Shown: positions 46,206-59,208 of the stretch, piece by piece
Layout of the letters: each line of letters begins with the position of its first letter
Position numbering within the stretch: position 1 is the stretch's first letter
From: Melanocharis versteri
Taxonomy: Eukaryota > Chordata > Aves > Passeriformes > Melanocharitidae
Reading direction: 5' to 3'
NCBI GenBank assembly: GCA_013397845.1
Contig: VZTG01003221.1
Span: 62,001 to 126,000, forward strand
DNA: 64,000 bases
Made by a program: the position numbers and the translations under genes
The notes under the pieces: generated by a model
The model's database searches: none
What the model saw: the letters and a program-made list of their open reading frames with translations, nothing else
Told to the model about the DNA's origin: nothing

Positions 46206-49200
46206 ATGTTTGGCCTGTTTTTTACCTTGCCCTATCTGCCATGCAGGGTCTCCACCCTTCAGATCCTCAGCACTCAGATATGCCTTGGGTGTTGTAGGGG
46301 AAAATATTCAGCGAGGAATTTGAGAACCCAAATTTACAGAGACGTCTGCAAGCTTGTTTGCAGTTTTGCAAGAGATGTTAAAGTGTGAATGGGCTGGAGA
46401 CTGAGCTGCTCTGTTGTCTGCCATTACTGGCCATGCAAATTAAACATAAATGCTGGCCAGGCCCTGGGGAAGGAATGGCAGGAGAGGAGGAACCCTCCAT
46501 CAACACTGCCTGGTTTTATATAAATAGGCCTTCCTCTGTCTGCCTGTCAGTCAAACATCCTGCACTAGACTCACATCAGAAACATTTATGTATGCCTAAC
46601 TTAACATTTTACCTTGCTACAGTGCACTTGGATTAAAAACAAGGCTCAGCTCATCCATCTGATGTTGGTGGGTGCAGTAATAGCAGGAGAGGACAATTGC
46701 TGACCCAAAGAAACGCCTCACACAAGTAAACACAGCTTTTCTGCCCACATTTACACAGCAGTGTAATTCCACTGATAATGGGACAGCTGTCAGAATTTCA
46801 TCTGCATGACAGATTCCTCGGGATCCCTTTCAGGCACTGGCCTTGGTACCATTTCCATTACAGGGAGCCAGCAAGCTTCAGGAATTCCTTGGGAACACGA
46901 AGTGTTCTGGAGGAGAATGATAGCAAACAGTTTGAGGGATGTGAGAAAAGGAGGGTATTACGTACTGAGAATATTTATGTAGAAGTATTTGTAAAAATAA
47001 TCCCAGAAAAAGCACCTTTCTCTGTCTTGAATGTCACAAGAGGAAATTTTCAGAGGATACATTGCAATCTCTGGAAGTGATTCCTGTAATATTATTTATT
47101 ACACTGGCATTTGGGGAATTATTATTTTTGTTCTCACTTGTTGTGGCTTTCAAAACATGATGGCACTACCCACATTTTCAATCAATAACATGACATTCTC
47201 AGACATCATTTCTCTGGCACCCAGTGATGGCCAGAATTTCAACCATCACCTTGAAATATCAACGCAGGACTCTTCTGTCAAATGAAGCATCACTTCCCTT
47301 TTCTCAAATGTGCAAACCAAGCTACAGAAAACAGACCAGTCCTTTAGGAGATTTGGCTCAAATTGGAACCCAGAAAAGGTTCTCATAGTTCAAAATTAGT
47401 TTTAATAAATTCCTGAGCAGAACAGAAAAAGATCTTACAAGCTGCAGCATGAAAAGGTATAACTGTTGCTACCATATTTATCTGGGACTAACTGCTGCTA
47501 ACAACTAAAACCAACTAGCAGATTGAAAAGGGGGCTGGAATATCCTCAGTCTGGGAGGACAGAACACACCTGAGAAGGTTTCTCTGCCCTTTTGGGAGCA
47601 CAGCACAGGCTTGTCCCTGCACACCTGACCCCTGCCGTGGCTGAGCCGTGCTCTCAGGCTCTGAGCAGCACTGGCACCAGCAGCACTCGGGTGGGAGCAG
47701 CCAGGGCTGGGCTCCCTTGCTGGAGCTGTGCTTCTGGTGCTTGCAGGGCTTTTTGTTTGCACTCCATTTCACCAGGGCGAGGTTGGTCAGAGGCCGGGGA
47801 AGGGCAGGAGCTGGGGAGCACTGGGGGATATTTGCACAGTGCAAAACTGCTGCTGCTCCTGCAAGGGAAATACAAAATTGTTTAATGGTGCCAGGAGACT
47901 CCAGTGAAAGTGAGAAATCCAAGGCAGACGAGTAATCATCCTTCTGGGAGAAGCAGGAGTTCCCTGCCCAGTGGAACCTGGGAATGTGAGGGTTATGGCT
48001 TCTGCTGGTCCCTCCAACCATGAGGGCTACGAACTGGAAGAACCAGCAGGTGCTCAGGGAGATTAAAGCAAACAAAACCCTTCTTTGTGCAGCTGTTCCA
48101 CAGCTTTTAATGGAAGTGATATGTGGATGGAGCAGGGCTGCACCAGGAGCTGCTGTAATAGGGGTAATATATCCTGTAGATAAACACAGCAAAACATCCT
48201 ACAGGAAGCATGCATGGTCCTCTGGGATTTTATGCTATAGCTTTATGGACTTTTCATATGAATATGTATTAAATCTAGCATATTAAATATATGTCTAATT
48301 ACTTGTATTTTTAGTGGCTGTTGATAGAATTTATTCCAGCAGCTCTACTTACTCATGTATGAGAGGAGAGACTCTATTATCTACTGCTTGCAAAGTCTAC
48401 ATCTGTTTTTGTTCCATTCTGCTGCCATGTAGCTTTAGCACTGCGAGCAGGAGTTACTTCACTCTGTCAGAACACATAATCATCCCAGGTTAATTCAGAA
48501 CTTCCCTTCTTTCTCCCAGCATTAGCCTTTTACATCCATTGCTTCCTTTGTTTTGGGTCACTGGGCCAGGCTCGCTGTCTTGTTATCAGAGTTTTACAGT
48601 TCACAGTCTGAAACCCCTCCAGTTCTTACCAGATGTTGCAGGCAGGAGATATTGAACCACTGGTGCTGCTCAGGTAAACAGAGCTGGCGTGGCAGGAGGT
48701 GAAGAATTGCATTCCCAAATAGAAATGACGCCGTGAGATGTTTTACTGAGGCTCATCTTACAGTTATCTGAGGTTTAGAATATCTGTAATTTCCCTTTCC
48801 ATTGTTTGCCTTCAGGTGTCTCTGGGATTTCAGTCCCACTGCCTTTAGAGGCTCCAGGCAGATGCAGCAAATAGCAGATATTGCCCTAAATACTGACTGG
48901 GCAGAACTGTGCATCAGGCCCTCCTGTTCATCAGTCTGAACAGAATTCTGGTGACTCTAAAGTCCTGACCTTTTGGTCTAATACAGACTGTATCCAGATG
49001 GGATATCACCCACATTAGTCAACAGAAAATGACGAAGAGGAGGGTGTATATTAAAACTGAAATTCCCTGTGAGTTGAGGAGCCTAATCCTGGTTTGAGGT
49101 TATATATCTTAGATCAGAATCTTGGAGTTGAATTGCTGTGTCATGTGTCTCAATGATCATCACTATTTTCTCTTCATACACATCTAAAGAAAGATGTATT

Positions 49201-49849
49201 TCTGCTTCCTGCTATCTCCTTTCATATAACTTCCTGGCCCTATCATTTTCTCAGGCTGGGAAAATAATCTTCCCCGAAGCAGGAGGCAGCATTACTCTGG
49301 CTCTGTGTTAGCATTCCTCAGAGTACTCCAGGCTCATGTTCATGTTTCCCACTCCATGGAATATATTTATTCGACACCTTTTTTTTTTTCCTTGCTGCAA
49401 ATTGTACAGACAATCCTTTCAACTGCTGAACTGCTGTATTACAAGAGGCCCCAGCTAACTGCTTTTACTCTGGCAAGCTGCTGTGCTTGCTGAGTTTCCT
49501 GCAGAGCATGATAATGCATGTAAAGCATGGCCAGGAAAAGCCCACTGGGAAGTGCTGCATCCGAGGGACACGCAGCAGAGTGGCTTTGGATGTGATGCCT
49601 GTGCTGAGCCTCTCAGCCCAGAAAGAGGCAGCCTTGAGTGGGAGTTCCTTGCGAGGATGAGGAAATGTAGAATTTTACACACTGCAGACGCCCCAGTGAT
49701 CACTGGTGGTTTTGAAGAGAGATAAAATAAAAGTTTGAATTTTTAGTATATGAGCTATGGCAGATTTCGTTTCTGCTGGTGATATTGTTACAGTCAGAGA
49801 AAACAAAGCTGATGCCCTTGTGGCACTGCTGTGTCTGTTCTATAAATAA
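46206..49849. other. Non-coding sequence with overlapping long frames
   Basis: A 225-codon minus-strand frame (47515-48192) overlaps open frames in several other frames over GC-richer DNA at 47.5-48.0 kb. It shows no domain, splice or start context that I recognise, so it is not called. Confidence 0.45.
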
Positions 49850-49976
49850 TCTGGAAGTGTTCAAGGCCAGGTTGGATGGGGATTTAAGCAGCCTGGAGTA
49901 GGGGAAAGTGGCTGTGCCCACAAAAGGGAATCTTTAAGGTCCCTGCCAACCCCACCCATTCGTGATTCCAGGAATT
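49850..49976 (+). mobile_element. CR1 LINE 3' end, plus strand
   Basis: 'gtgttcaaggccaggttgga', 'ggggatttaagcagcctgg', 'ggtccctgccaacccc' and a final 'attcgtgattcc' follow the order of the avian CR1 3' terminus. About 125 bp remain, ending at a degenerate octamer tail near 49975. The element is severely 5'-truncated. Confidence 0.88.
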
Positions 49977-52065
49977 TCAAACTCTTGTGCATCTACTCTG
50001 GCATCTGTCACATTTGTCATCTACAGGAAAAATGCGAAATTTGACTACACTTCTTGAAGTTGAGCTTGGTCTCCTCTTTCCCTGATTTTTGCTATAGCAT
50101 CTCTAGAAAAAGGATGGAGGAAACGGAAGAAAGGATTTCCTGTTTGTCCTGAGCATTCTCAGTAAAGGAGAGCAGCCACAGCAGGGCCGTGCTTTGCTCA
50201 CTGTCCATTTCCCAGCTCTGTGTCTATTGTTCCATTAAATCCTTAATGCAGAAGCTTCATATGCTTATCTGCTTGATTAAGTGTGCACTATCTTCTTTCA
50301 TCTCCATCACTAAACTGACAGTAATTACACCAAATCGAATGCATGGCCTCCAAGTGTTTGCCCCAGCAAGTTACCAGAGAAGGACTGGTTATACTCTAAT
50401 CCACTTTCATCAAAGTTGCAAAGATTTAGTTCCCCCAATGCAGAGACAGTGATTCACATCAGAAAAAGGTGCAGATAATTGCCATTTATTACCTGCAATA
50501 CAGATCAGGTCTGAATCCTCTGTCTGTGCTGGCATGAAGAATAACCACTCCTCAGTGGAGCGAAAGGTGGTGACCCCCCAGCTAATGAAGTGTCAAAATG
50601 AAGCCAGCAAAAAGGACTGACTTTCAAAGTCAATGAAATGGACAGGAAAAAAATAAAATGGTTAATATTTTATATGGTTTCAAGGTTTAACACGAATTAG
50701 GTTTCTTATTTTTTTATTAATTGTTAATTCAGGCCTGCAGAACAGGCTCATCTAAACCAAAACAATTGTGTTGGAAACCGTATCATGTTGAGAAAGCTTT
50801 AAAATATAGGCAACCCCATATTATTCAAATAGAGAGCTCTTCTACTTTCCTGCTGTCAGATTCCAGGTGTCAGGCAGCCCTGGCTGTCTCCTGGATGAAG
50901 TCAGACAGCCCTGCTCCTGTGGAGTCAGCCCCAGGTTCGACAGGCTGAGGTGTTACTGCAGGAAAACCCAGCTCTGCTTGGTCTGGGAGGGAATGGAGTC
51001 AGACCCTGTTTGTTTTCAGCACAACAAACAGCAATAAATGTCACTCCAGCCACTTCTCCGGTAAAAGGCTGCATCTGTATTTAACATTTTGACCTAGATG
51101 TAATCGGCTTTAATCAATCACTAATTACTTTCAATTTAAACATATATGGGAACTGGTAAAGTGCTGTTCTTTCAAATATTTCTCTGATAGAGCAGCTTTT
51201 ATTGGAATTATTCCACGAGAAGCTGTAGTGTCACGGGTCAGTGTCTAGGCTATTTTTCAAGAATACAAAGGAATGAAAGTTTATTGGCTTTATCTGGAAA
51301 CTATTTCTACGAGCTGTTACAAAAGTTTTGTTTGCTACATGACAATTTACTACTTTAGTTCCTAACCTGCATCAGTTGGCACATAATGAGATCAAGTGAG
51401 AGCTGAGCCTTAAGCTGTCTGTCTGTCAGCATATTATCTGTTCTGCCATGGAATGGGAGCTAGCAGAGCAGCTTGGATAAATCAGCTTTTGCACTTGTCA
51501 TTTCCTGCTACATGGGGACTTTATGTTAGAAATACATTGTCTAGATTAGGCATGGATTGATAGCTGTGCTCTCCAGGAATGATGAAGAAATATCAGAGAT
51601 GATCATTATCCACAGAGGCAGCTTCTTCCAGCCAGTCACTGCTTCACGTTCCATGGGAATAACTTTTCTCTATCTCCTTCCACAGAGCTGAGCTGGTGTG
51701 AGAAGCAGTGAAAAATTCCATCTGTGAGTGCCTTTGTAGCGAGCTGAGCAGCTGCTGGAACAGAATCCCTGAAAGCTCTGCAGTGCTGGACACGGCTCCT
51801 CACCAGGTTTGAGGGAACAAGAAGGCAACATCAGATTTCATTCAGCAGGAAGCAGAAGGAAAGGGTATAGGTAAAAAAAGAAGAGGACAAAATCCAGACT
51901 CTGCAAAGCAGAGTGAAAGGCTGAACGTGTGGCAGGACTGGAGCAAAGGTTAGGATTGGAATGTAGACTATTGTACAAATCCCGGCCCCAGTTCCAATCC
52001 CAGTGCATGGCAGAGCACACCGAGGCTGCTGTGGTTTAACTGGTGGCAGTCCCAGCACTGGGGAG
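49977..52065. other. Non-coding sequence
   Basis: A strong acceptor tract ends at 50732 and is followed by 72 open codons in frame 0 to about 50948, with no good donor and no recognised protein. It is not called. Confidence 0.45.
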
Positions 52066-52261
52066 TGGAGAGCTCTCCTTTCTCATGGCTGCTCAGCCCA
52101 GGAGCAGTGCCTGGCTCGGGAGAATGGAGAGCTCTCCTTTTCCATGGATGGTTGAGGCAGAGCTGCTCAGCCCAGGAGCAGTGCCTGGCTCGGGAGAATG
52201 GAGAGCTCTCCTTTTCCATGGCAGTGCTGCTCAGCCCAGGAGCAGTGCCTGGCTCGGGAGC
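52066..52261 (+). repeat. Tandem repeat, three copies of about 60-75 bp
   Basis: Three copies share 'tggagagctctcctt', 'catgg' and 'gctcagcccaggagcagtgc', with variable spacers between the shared blocks. Overlapping open frames on both strands come from this block. Confidence 0.9.
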
Positions 52262-52677
52262 CCAGCAGCCCCCACCCAGCACGGAGCAGGAGCTGTGTGG
52301 GCTCTCCTCTGAACACTCGCACCTGTTCTGTCACAGCACTTCATTCTTTGGAGAAAAGACAGAGAAAAAATCTCTATTTAAATACATTTATCCTAACTTT
52401 AAAGGTATTTCATATTGGCACTTTCCAGTTTATCTTGATCCATCAGATGAGATCTTGTAATGTCTCCTTTCCAGCTGTCCTGCCTTTGAACCCTTCTGTC
52501 TGGAGAGCTGGAATTAAAGAACTTCTGTTCTTTTGACCTCCTAATGAAGGCAACAAAGACCACTGACGAGCTTGTCTGCAGCGAAACGTGCTGATGGTGA
52601 GGATGTATTAGATTACTAATGCTGTGTATATTTTATTTTACCAATAATTACATGGAAGTCTGCACCCACCTCTCCAG
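52262..52677. other. Non-coding sequence
   Basis: Unique sequence, no gene recognised. Confidence 0.45.
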
Positions 52678-52751
52678 ATTCTGTTTTTGTACCTGTGGGA
52701 CCCAGAAATGCTGGATGGACACAGTCCCTGTTCTTCAGAGCACTGGCTCAG
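52678..52751 (+). CDS. Weak candidate 74-nt internal exon
   Basis: Acceptor 'cacccacctctccag' ends at 52677 and donor CAG|GTAAAA begins at 52752. The frame starting at the first base is open for 24 codons (ILFLYLWDPEMLDGH...), and a second frame is open too. With two frames open and no family recognised, this is only a splice-site-supported guess. Confidence 0.15.
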
Positions 52752-55155
52752 GTAAAAACGATTCTTACACACAGAGCAGTGACTCCAAGAAAAATCTGAT
52801 TTCATAGCTGTCCAGAAGAATCCTTTGATTTGAAAATGCTGTTTTTCCATATGAGATAACTGAAGTGTGAATATTTCCACCATGATAAAAGATGAATCAG
52901 CTTTCCCCAGGAGCATTCCCAGACCCACTGCAGTCTGTCAGTCCAGGGCTTTGCTAAGCCGAGCCTGCCGCTCCTGCCAAAGCGTGATCTGCTTCTGAGA
53001 TGTGGCATGTGGGCACTGAGATTAAACCTTCTCACTTATCACTTACAAATTAAGCTGGGCTTGAACATCAGAGGCATCAAAGTTTTTTTTGCCCGTATCA
53101 TAAACTGAAGAGATTTTTAAAGTGTTCGGACGTGGCACAAATATAAGAATGAAATGAAGGAAAAATTGTAAAAAAGTAATGCAAGAAAGGAAATCAAATA
53201 CTGTAGAAGCTGAAAGTTGAAGTGCAGGGAATTGATAGGAGCCTCTTTTGTACTCGTGTAAGAATGAAATAAATGCTGTCTGGCAGCATGAGTGGCAATG
53301 TGCTGAGAGAAATAGAGAAGGTGATCTCTAACTCAGGATGATCAGACTGCTGACCCCATTTCCTCAAATGCTTGTTGTTCACAGTCCGGGAGCGATTGTT
53401 ATTTTTGTAATGCAGATGTGAATCAGGTAAAAGTCTCATTTCAATTCATTACTGCATTTTCACTGCCCATCTGGGAGCACACTGGAAAGCTGAACTCCCA
53501 CCTGAAGGCCCCAGAATTGCAGGTTCTTCCCCAGGTGTCAGGATTTAAACACAGCCAAACGCTGTTGGCTTGAACACCAAGTAAATGGGAAGATTCTGAC
53601 CCCAGTTACCACCTTCGTGCTGCTCTTGGGCTTGATGTGGCCTTTACAGAATTCCTTCTGGCATCCCTACAGAAGCAGAGCCTGCCCTGCACATTGCAGT
53701 TTGAAGTAGGATTTTTGTTTGTTTACCTCATTTCCACTCAGCCTTTGAAAGGAAGGAAACATATGGATGCTATATATAGGAATTGCTTCTCTCCAAATAA
53801 AGTGCAGCTACCTGTGGACTCAACAAAGCAGCTGTTTAAAGATCACACTAATTTTTGAACAAGGAAAACAAAACGTGATTCCAGGATGTTTGTGCAAGTC
53901 AGCAGCATCTGTGTTTAATACAGCAATCAGGCAGCGCTTTGTTTCTGCAGAAGTACAGGGTTGACTTTAAACCTTTGGGATTTCAAACTAATCAAATTAA
54001 AGATCAGGCCGGGGACTGATGCTTTAAAGATGGATGCTGATGTGATTTTATTTTAGTAGAATGCCATTACAGCTGGGAGGAAGCAGTGAGACACTCTCTT
54101 GTTGTGGTCCTTTTTTGCACACCTGCCTGAGTGCCGTTGGAGCAATGTTCAGACATTGCTGGGTGGGCTCTTTGAGCAGTTTGGGGGATTTGTCAAAGCA
54201 TTGCATCCACCTCTCTGGCAGTCAGTAAGCTTGGGTGCTCCAAAGGATGAACTTTAGCAATGGCTGCTTTTGCAATTGCACGTTCAGCATGAAATAAATG
54301 CCAGCGGGCAACGAAAATGGATATGGTTTGTATAGGAATGGCAGAGGCAGCATGTGCATGCTAATTATTTTAATTTCCATGCACTCATGCTGCGTTTTCC
54401 CACTCCCACCCTACTGAGGATGGCCATAATGCCATCGTGGTGTCGGGGAGAAAAGAGACAAGTAAAAACAACAGTTAAAACATTCTTCAGTTACAGAATC
54501 ATGTTTATCAGTCCAGTAGCTGCCTTCATATTAAATGTTCCTTTTATTTGTTTGTTGTTAAACAACATTTAAACATTGTGAAAGATTATGGGTTGGAGAA
54601 AGCAGTGCATTCTTTACACCCCTTCTATACTGCTAGAACATTACTGCAAATTAATCAAAGAATTCACTCTGCTGGTATTTGGTTTAAGGCTTTTTCTTTC
54701 AAGTAAAAGAAACATCTTAAGCGAGCTGCTTGCCACCTACAGAAGGGTTTGTAATATGTAACGGTTACATTGCAAATAAATAAAACCTCAAATGCTAACT
54801 CATTCAGGCAGGGATTTTTCTCCTCAGAGCATCCCAGCCCCTCGCTGTGCATTTCCACATGCAGCCCAAAACGTGTTTATTTCCCAGCCTAGTGCTGGGA
54901 TCATTTCAAGCCCGTTAGGACAGACCTGGGGAGGGATTGTTCAGAGCTCTTGAAACTCCTAAGAAAAGATTACTATTTCGGTCTCACTGAGACTTTTGCC
55001 TCTCCCCCTTCCCATCTGTTTTTAAATGTCTGGATGCTCAAATATCCCTGTAGGAAGGTGCTGAAGGAGCTGCTCATCATCGAGCCTGACGCAGAGGAAC
55101 AAATGTCTGGGGAATGCTCACTCTGGTGCCTCCAGACACCAGGGCAGGGACACTT
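52752..55155. other. Non-coding sequence
   Basis: AT-rich unique sequence without recognised features. Confidence 0.5.
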
Positions 55156-55397
55156 CTGAAAGGTTCGGATCCCTTTAACAATTCCGTTCTGAAAGGTTTG
55201 GATCCCTTTAACAATTCCTTTCTGAAAGGTTTGGATCCCTTTAACAATTCCGTTCTGAAAGGTTTGGATCCCTTTAACAATTCCTTTCTGAAAGGTTTGG
55301 ATCCCTTTAACAATTCCGTTCTGAAAGGTTCGGATTCCTTTAACAATTCCTTTCTGAAAGGTTTGGATCCCTTTAACAATTCCTTTCTGAAAGGTTT
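55156..55397 (+). repeat. 33-bp minisatellite with alternating unit types
   Basis: Seven full units of CTGAAAGGTTTGGATCCCTT-TAACAATTCCGTT type and one partial unit run from 55156. Units ending CCGTT and CCTTT alternate for the first five or six copies, giving a 66-bp higher-order pattern. Each unit carries GGATCC except the sixth (GGATTC). The period is divisible by three, so an 11-residue repeat is open on both strands; this explains the 202-codon minus frame and the 121-codon plus frame here. Confidence 0.95.
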
Positions 55398-58300
55398 GTG
55401 TTCCTCAGTCATTGCTGGTTCCCAAGCACAGCTCCAGCTTTTGAAGGCTTTGCTTCCAGAATGCAATTTTAATGAATAGAGTTTAGCACAAGCTTTATAT
55501 TTAGCTCCGCTTGTAATAAATGATTCTGCTGCCTCTGCAATCTGTGGAAATAGGATGTTATTTTTAATGGGCAGGAAGATATGATCCGTGTTTTCTGGTG
55601 AGATTCCCAAAGTCTGAAATGGGTTTGTGTTGCTGGAACACGCCATCTGAATTTTACCTTTTGCCTTGAAGATTACAAAGAGCAAACTTTCATTTGAGCA
55701 TTCATCAGTTGATATGGTTTAGGTTTTTTTCATTCATAACAGCGAAGCAGAATGTTTGCAGGCCATTCTTAAAACTGAAATAATGTTAAATAGTAACTAT
55801 AGAAATGCCATCCAAAGAGGGAAACCTCAGGATGGAATTATTTTAATTATTGAGGTTAAGTAAGATTCCATGTTTGACTCAAATACGATAGAACTCACTA
55901 TTTTCTGTACACATATCACAGTTGTAATCACAAATATATTGACACAACTGTCAATCTTGTGCACAGAACTGTTCAAAACTTTTTCTAAAAAGCCAAGTCC
56001 TTTACGAAAAAAGCAATTCCCTGAAAACAGGAATGCTCATTTTCTTAACTAATTAAATCAAGCTAAAGCAAATGTTGTAGATATTTATATTTTTATTTGA
56101 ATGCTGATAATGTTTAAATATTTGCTTTTCAGACGGTATTTGGGTTTATTCAGCTTTCTGTGTGCTTTTTTGATCTTTTTTTTTTTCTGTTTTGTGGTCT
56201 ATTTGAATGTTATTGAATTATCACTTGAATATTAATATGGAAACCTTTTAATAGCCCAACATTATTAAGATTTTGAGATTTCTCTCAGATTTCCATCCAT
56301 TTTTTTCAAAATGCAAAACTCATGTTGAATTCCGTCCTAACCCAAAGCAAATATTAACTGGAATTTTTCCATTTTGCCATTAAACACAATCAATATGTGA
56401 TACAACCTCGTTAACACATTCAGAATTTAATTTTGTTTACACAACAAACACCACTTTGAGCAACAGTATTGACTATTTTTTGTGCAAGAACTTTCAGACT
56501 TTGGTTTCCTGAAGGTTGCTTGCACATAAATTCAAGCTGCAAAATCCTAATACTCACTGAACAAAACCGTGTAAAATCGTTTAGATATGATCTCAGCTGA
56601 TTGCCACCATTTGATTTAGTAAATACCAAATACAAACCTGAAATTTCTTTAGGTTCTGACATCTTGTCAATGCAAACTCGTCCCAGCCCGTGATGGCAAG
56701 GCTGGGTTTGCTCACAGAATGCATTTTCTGTCCTGATAATAAACTACTGCTCACTGGAAGGTATTGGAATGGTACAGAGAAGCATGAATTTGAACAGAAG
56801 GCAATTTTTATGCTGCTAAATGTGAAATCATAATGTTTTTGCTACATAAACCAAGCTTATTTCACAGCACAGAAAAGAAACCCAGAGAAAACCATGATAT
56901 ACTGAGTCACTGAAGTGAATCAGTCTTTCAGAAAGCCTAAGGTGCTCATTTAAAAAATCTGCCTAAATATTTTCCATGTAGAACTCGTTTTCATACGTAG
57001 TGCACAAAATGGTGGCTGTTCTTTCTCACAAGAAAATCTTCTGTTAATTCCTGGGCTGTGGGGATGTTTTCAAGCCAGTTCTGCAGCACACGAAGGTGGG
57101 GAGAAAGGCAAGGAGAGCAGATCTGTGCTCAGAACCTTCTGGAGACGTCCAAGATGCGGCGCCCAATTTTCCATTCGAAGCAAACAAAACCCCCAGACCT
57201 GCAGAGAAACGAGGAGCTGGAAAAGCTGCCTGGAGGTCAGCAACAGCAAGGAATAACTTGTGCCATCTCACCCCGATCCAGGTACCTGTGCAGGAGGTGT
57301 CTGGCACAGGAAAGTTCCTTTCCCTGGGGCAGTTTCTCCTCTCCAACCAGCGGAGTTTGAAGGCGTGATTAGCAAAGCACTTCGAGGGGGAAGCATCACA
57401 TCTCCTCAGAGCAATCTGTTTGGAGAATAATCATCAGAGAGCTCACAGAGCCGGCTTGGTGGGAAAAGAGGGAAAAAACAGCATTGAGAAGGAGAGAAAA
57501 AACAGCATTTAAAAAGTTCCTCCTGTTGAAAGCGTCGAGTTTGAGTACCTGGGGTTTTCAGCTCGCTGAAATTACACCCTGTGAAAAGCACACCAGAGGA
57601 GCTGGTTTAAAGCAGATTTTCGCTGTCGGGTGGAAGGTTTGACTCCTTAGCTGGGCAGGGCAGAGCGTGACTGCCCCATCCCACAGAAACCAGGATCAGG
57701 GATATCGGCAATGCACGGAACACCTGGGCCAGGCTCCTGACAGAACAAAGCTCCTTTCCTGAAAAGGAAAAGGTTTCACTCCTGCCAATTGGGAATTCTT
57801 TCAGGGTAAATGTGATGAGACAAGCAGTGAGATCCTTTTTCATTTGCAGAGAAATAGCAGTGGGATTCCCGTACGTTTGCAGAGAAGTGGTGACTCGTGG
57901 AACCACTCTGCCCACCCTGTGCCCTGTTTCTGGTCTGCTTTAAAGCTGTGGATCCCAAGAACTCACACTGAGGTCAGCAGATACAGAAAGTGGCTGCCCG
58001 TGGCAGAATTTGGCCCAGAACATGAGATTTCCATTCTCATCTCCTGTGGTGGAGAATAAGGTAGGCAACTGCTCAAGTCTGTAACTTAATATGGGGTTTT
58101 TTTAGGCCTTGTTAATAATTTTGGTGTTTTACAAATGTTTTGAATTAAATGAGATTACGGGGGAAAAAAAAATCCATTCTAATTCAATCAAATTAAATGT
58201 AATTAGATTTTATATTAATTTTTCCAGTGTCAAATTTATTACCTTTAGGAGGATTTGTAATATAGTATAAATTGTAGCTCATAATAAGGAGTTGGAGTAA

Positions 58301-58783
58301 CAGTGAAATGAGTTTTTATTTTATTAGACTTTACAATTATGAGAGTGATTAATTTCTTCTTTAAAAAGATTTGTTCCTTTCCTTGACAAGTCAGTGTTTA
58401 TGAACAAAACTTTTAAATTTAGTTACCACCACATCGCTCTCAAAATCAATAAATGTGGATTTTTATTATGGGCAGTATTTGTGCTATTTTTAGCCTTACG
58501 ACACAGAAAAGAAAGAGAAAATTGAGATTGGTTTGCTTCTTTCTGCTTCACTGGATGAAGTAGAAGTTCTGTCTGTTCCCAGGTGAATTAACCAGCACAC
58601 GAATTCCATTTGTTAGGTAAATCTTCCTTTTGCAGCCAAACTTTTAGGATGCTGGCACAAAGGCAGAACCAGATGCAGCGGCTGCATTTCCTGTACCTGT
58701 GCTCTTGGTGGGACAAGGTGCAGCTGCTGTGCAGGAGATGCTGCTCAGCTGAAATTCAGAGATTGTCCAAGCCGTGATTCCTA
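55398..58783. other. Non-coding sequence
   Basis: Mainly AT-rich; 57.0-58.0 kb is GC-richer with overlapping frames up to about 100 codons on both strands. No gene or repeat is recognised. Confidence 0.45.
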
Positions 58784-58788
58784 GAGAC
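58784..58788. repeat. Probable target-site duplication, left (GAGAC)
   Basis: GAGAC here compares with GAGAT at 59278-59282, four of five bases matching. Confidence 0.5.
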
Positions 58789-59147
58789 TGATGCCTTTTG
58801 GGGCTACCTAAAAACAGAGGCCAGACAGAATTAAGAGAATAAAAAGCAGTTATATTTATTATATTTATTATATTTACTGAAGGGCCGTCAGGTACATTTA
58901 GGGCAGACAAAGCCCCCAGGGGCTGCACCCAAAATGGATGGGTCACGGGTTTGCACAGTTTTATAAGTTTGGTCCATTTGCATGTTGGGGGTTAATCTTC
59001 CAATTCCAGCTTCAGGTAATGAAGTCATTTACCCCAAGTTTGCTCCCCCCAGCTCACTTTTGTTTCCATCTCTCAGGGCCTGAGGCAGTGAGGTGTCCTT
59101 GATTCCAGGCCTGGAGAGGAATTGTTGTGTCTGCCCAGAATGGGAAA

Positions 59148-59177
59148 GCAGCAGCTGACACTGCACATGGAGTTTAG
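59148..59177 (+). repeat. 30-bp direct duplication, copy 1
   Basis: Equal in length to 59179-59208, with four differences at its centre, inside the LTR. Confidence 0.85.
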
Positions 59178-59178
59178 N
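59178..59178. other. Single-N assembly join inside the LTR
   Basis: The N separates the two 30-bp copies. The LTR at 21.8 kb has only one such segment. Confidence 0.88.
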
Positions 59179-59208
59179 GCAGCAGCTGACACTGTGTGTG
59201 GAGTTTAG
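59179..59208 (+). repeat. 30-bp direct duplication, copy 2
   Basis: Second copy of 59148-59177. Confidence 0.85.

Noticed and set aside
45578..46206. 154-codon plus-strand frame with repeated peptide
   Set aside because: It translates the CR1-derived 56-bp array and the 116-bp duplication across an N.
47515..48192. 225-codon minus-strand frame
   Set aside because: Several other frames are open over the same GC-richer stretch, and no domain, start context or splice site supports it.
55077..55685. 202-codon minus-strand frame with an 11-residue repeat
   Set aside because: It is produced by the 33-bp minisatellite; flanking parts show no domain or splice context.
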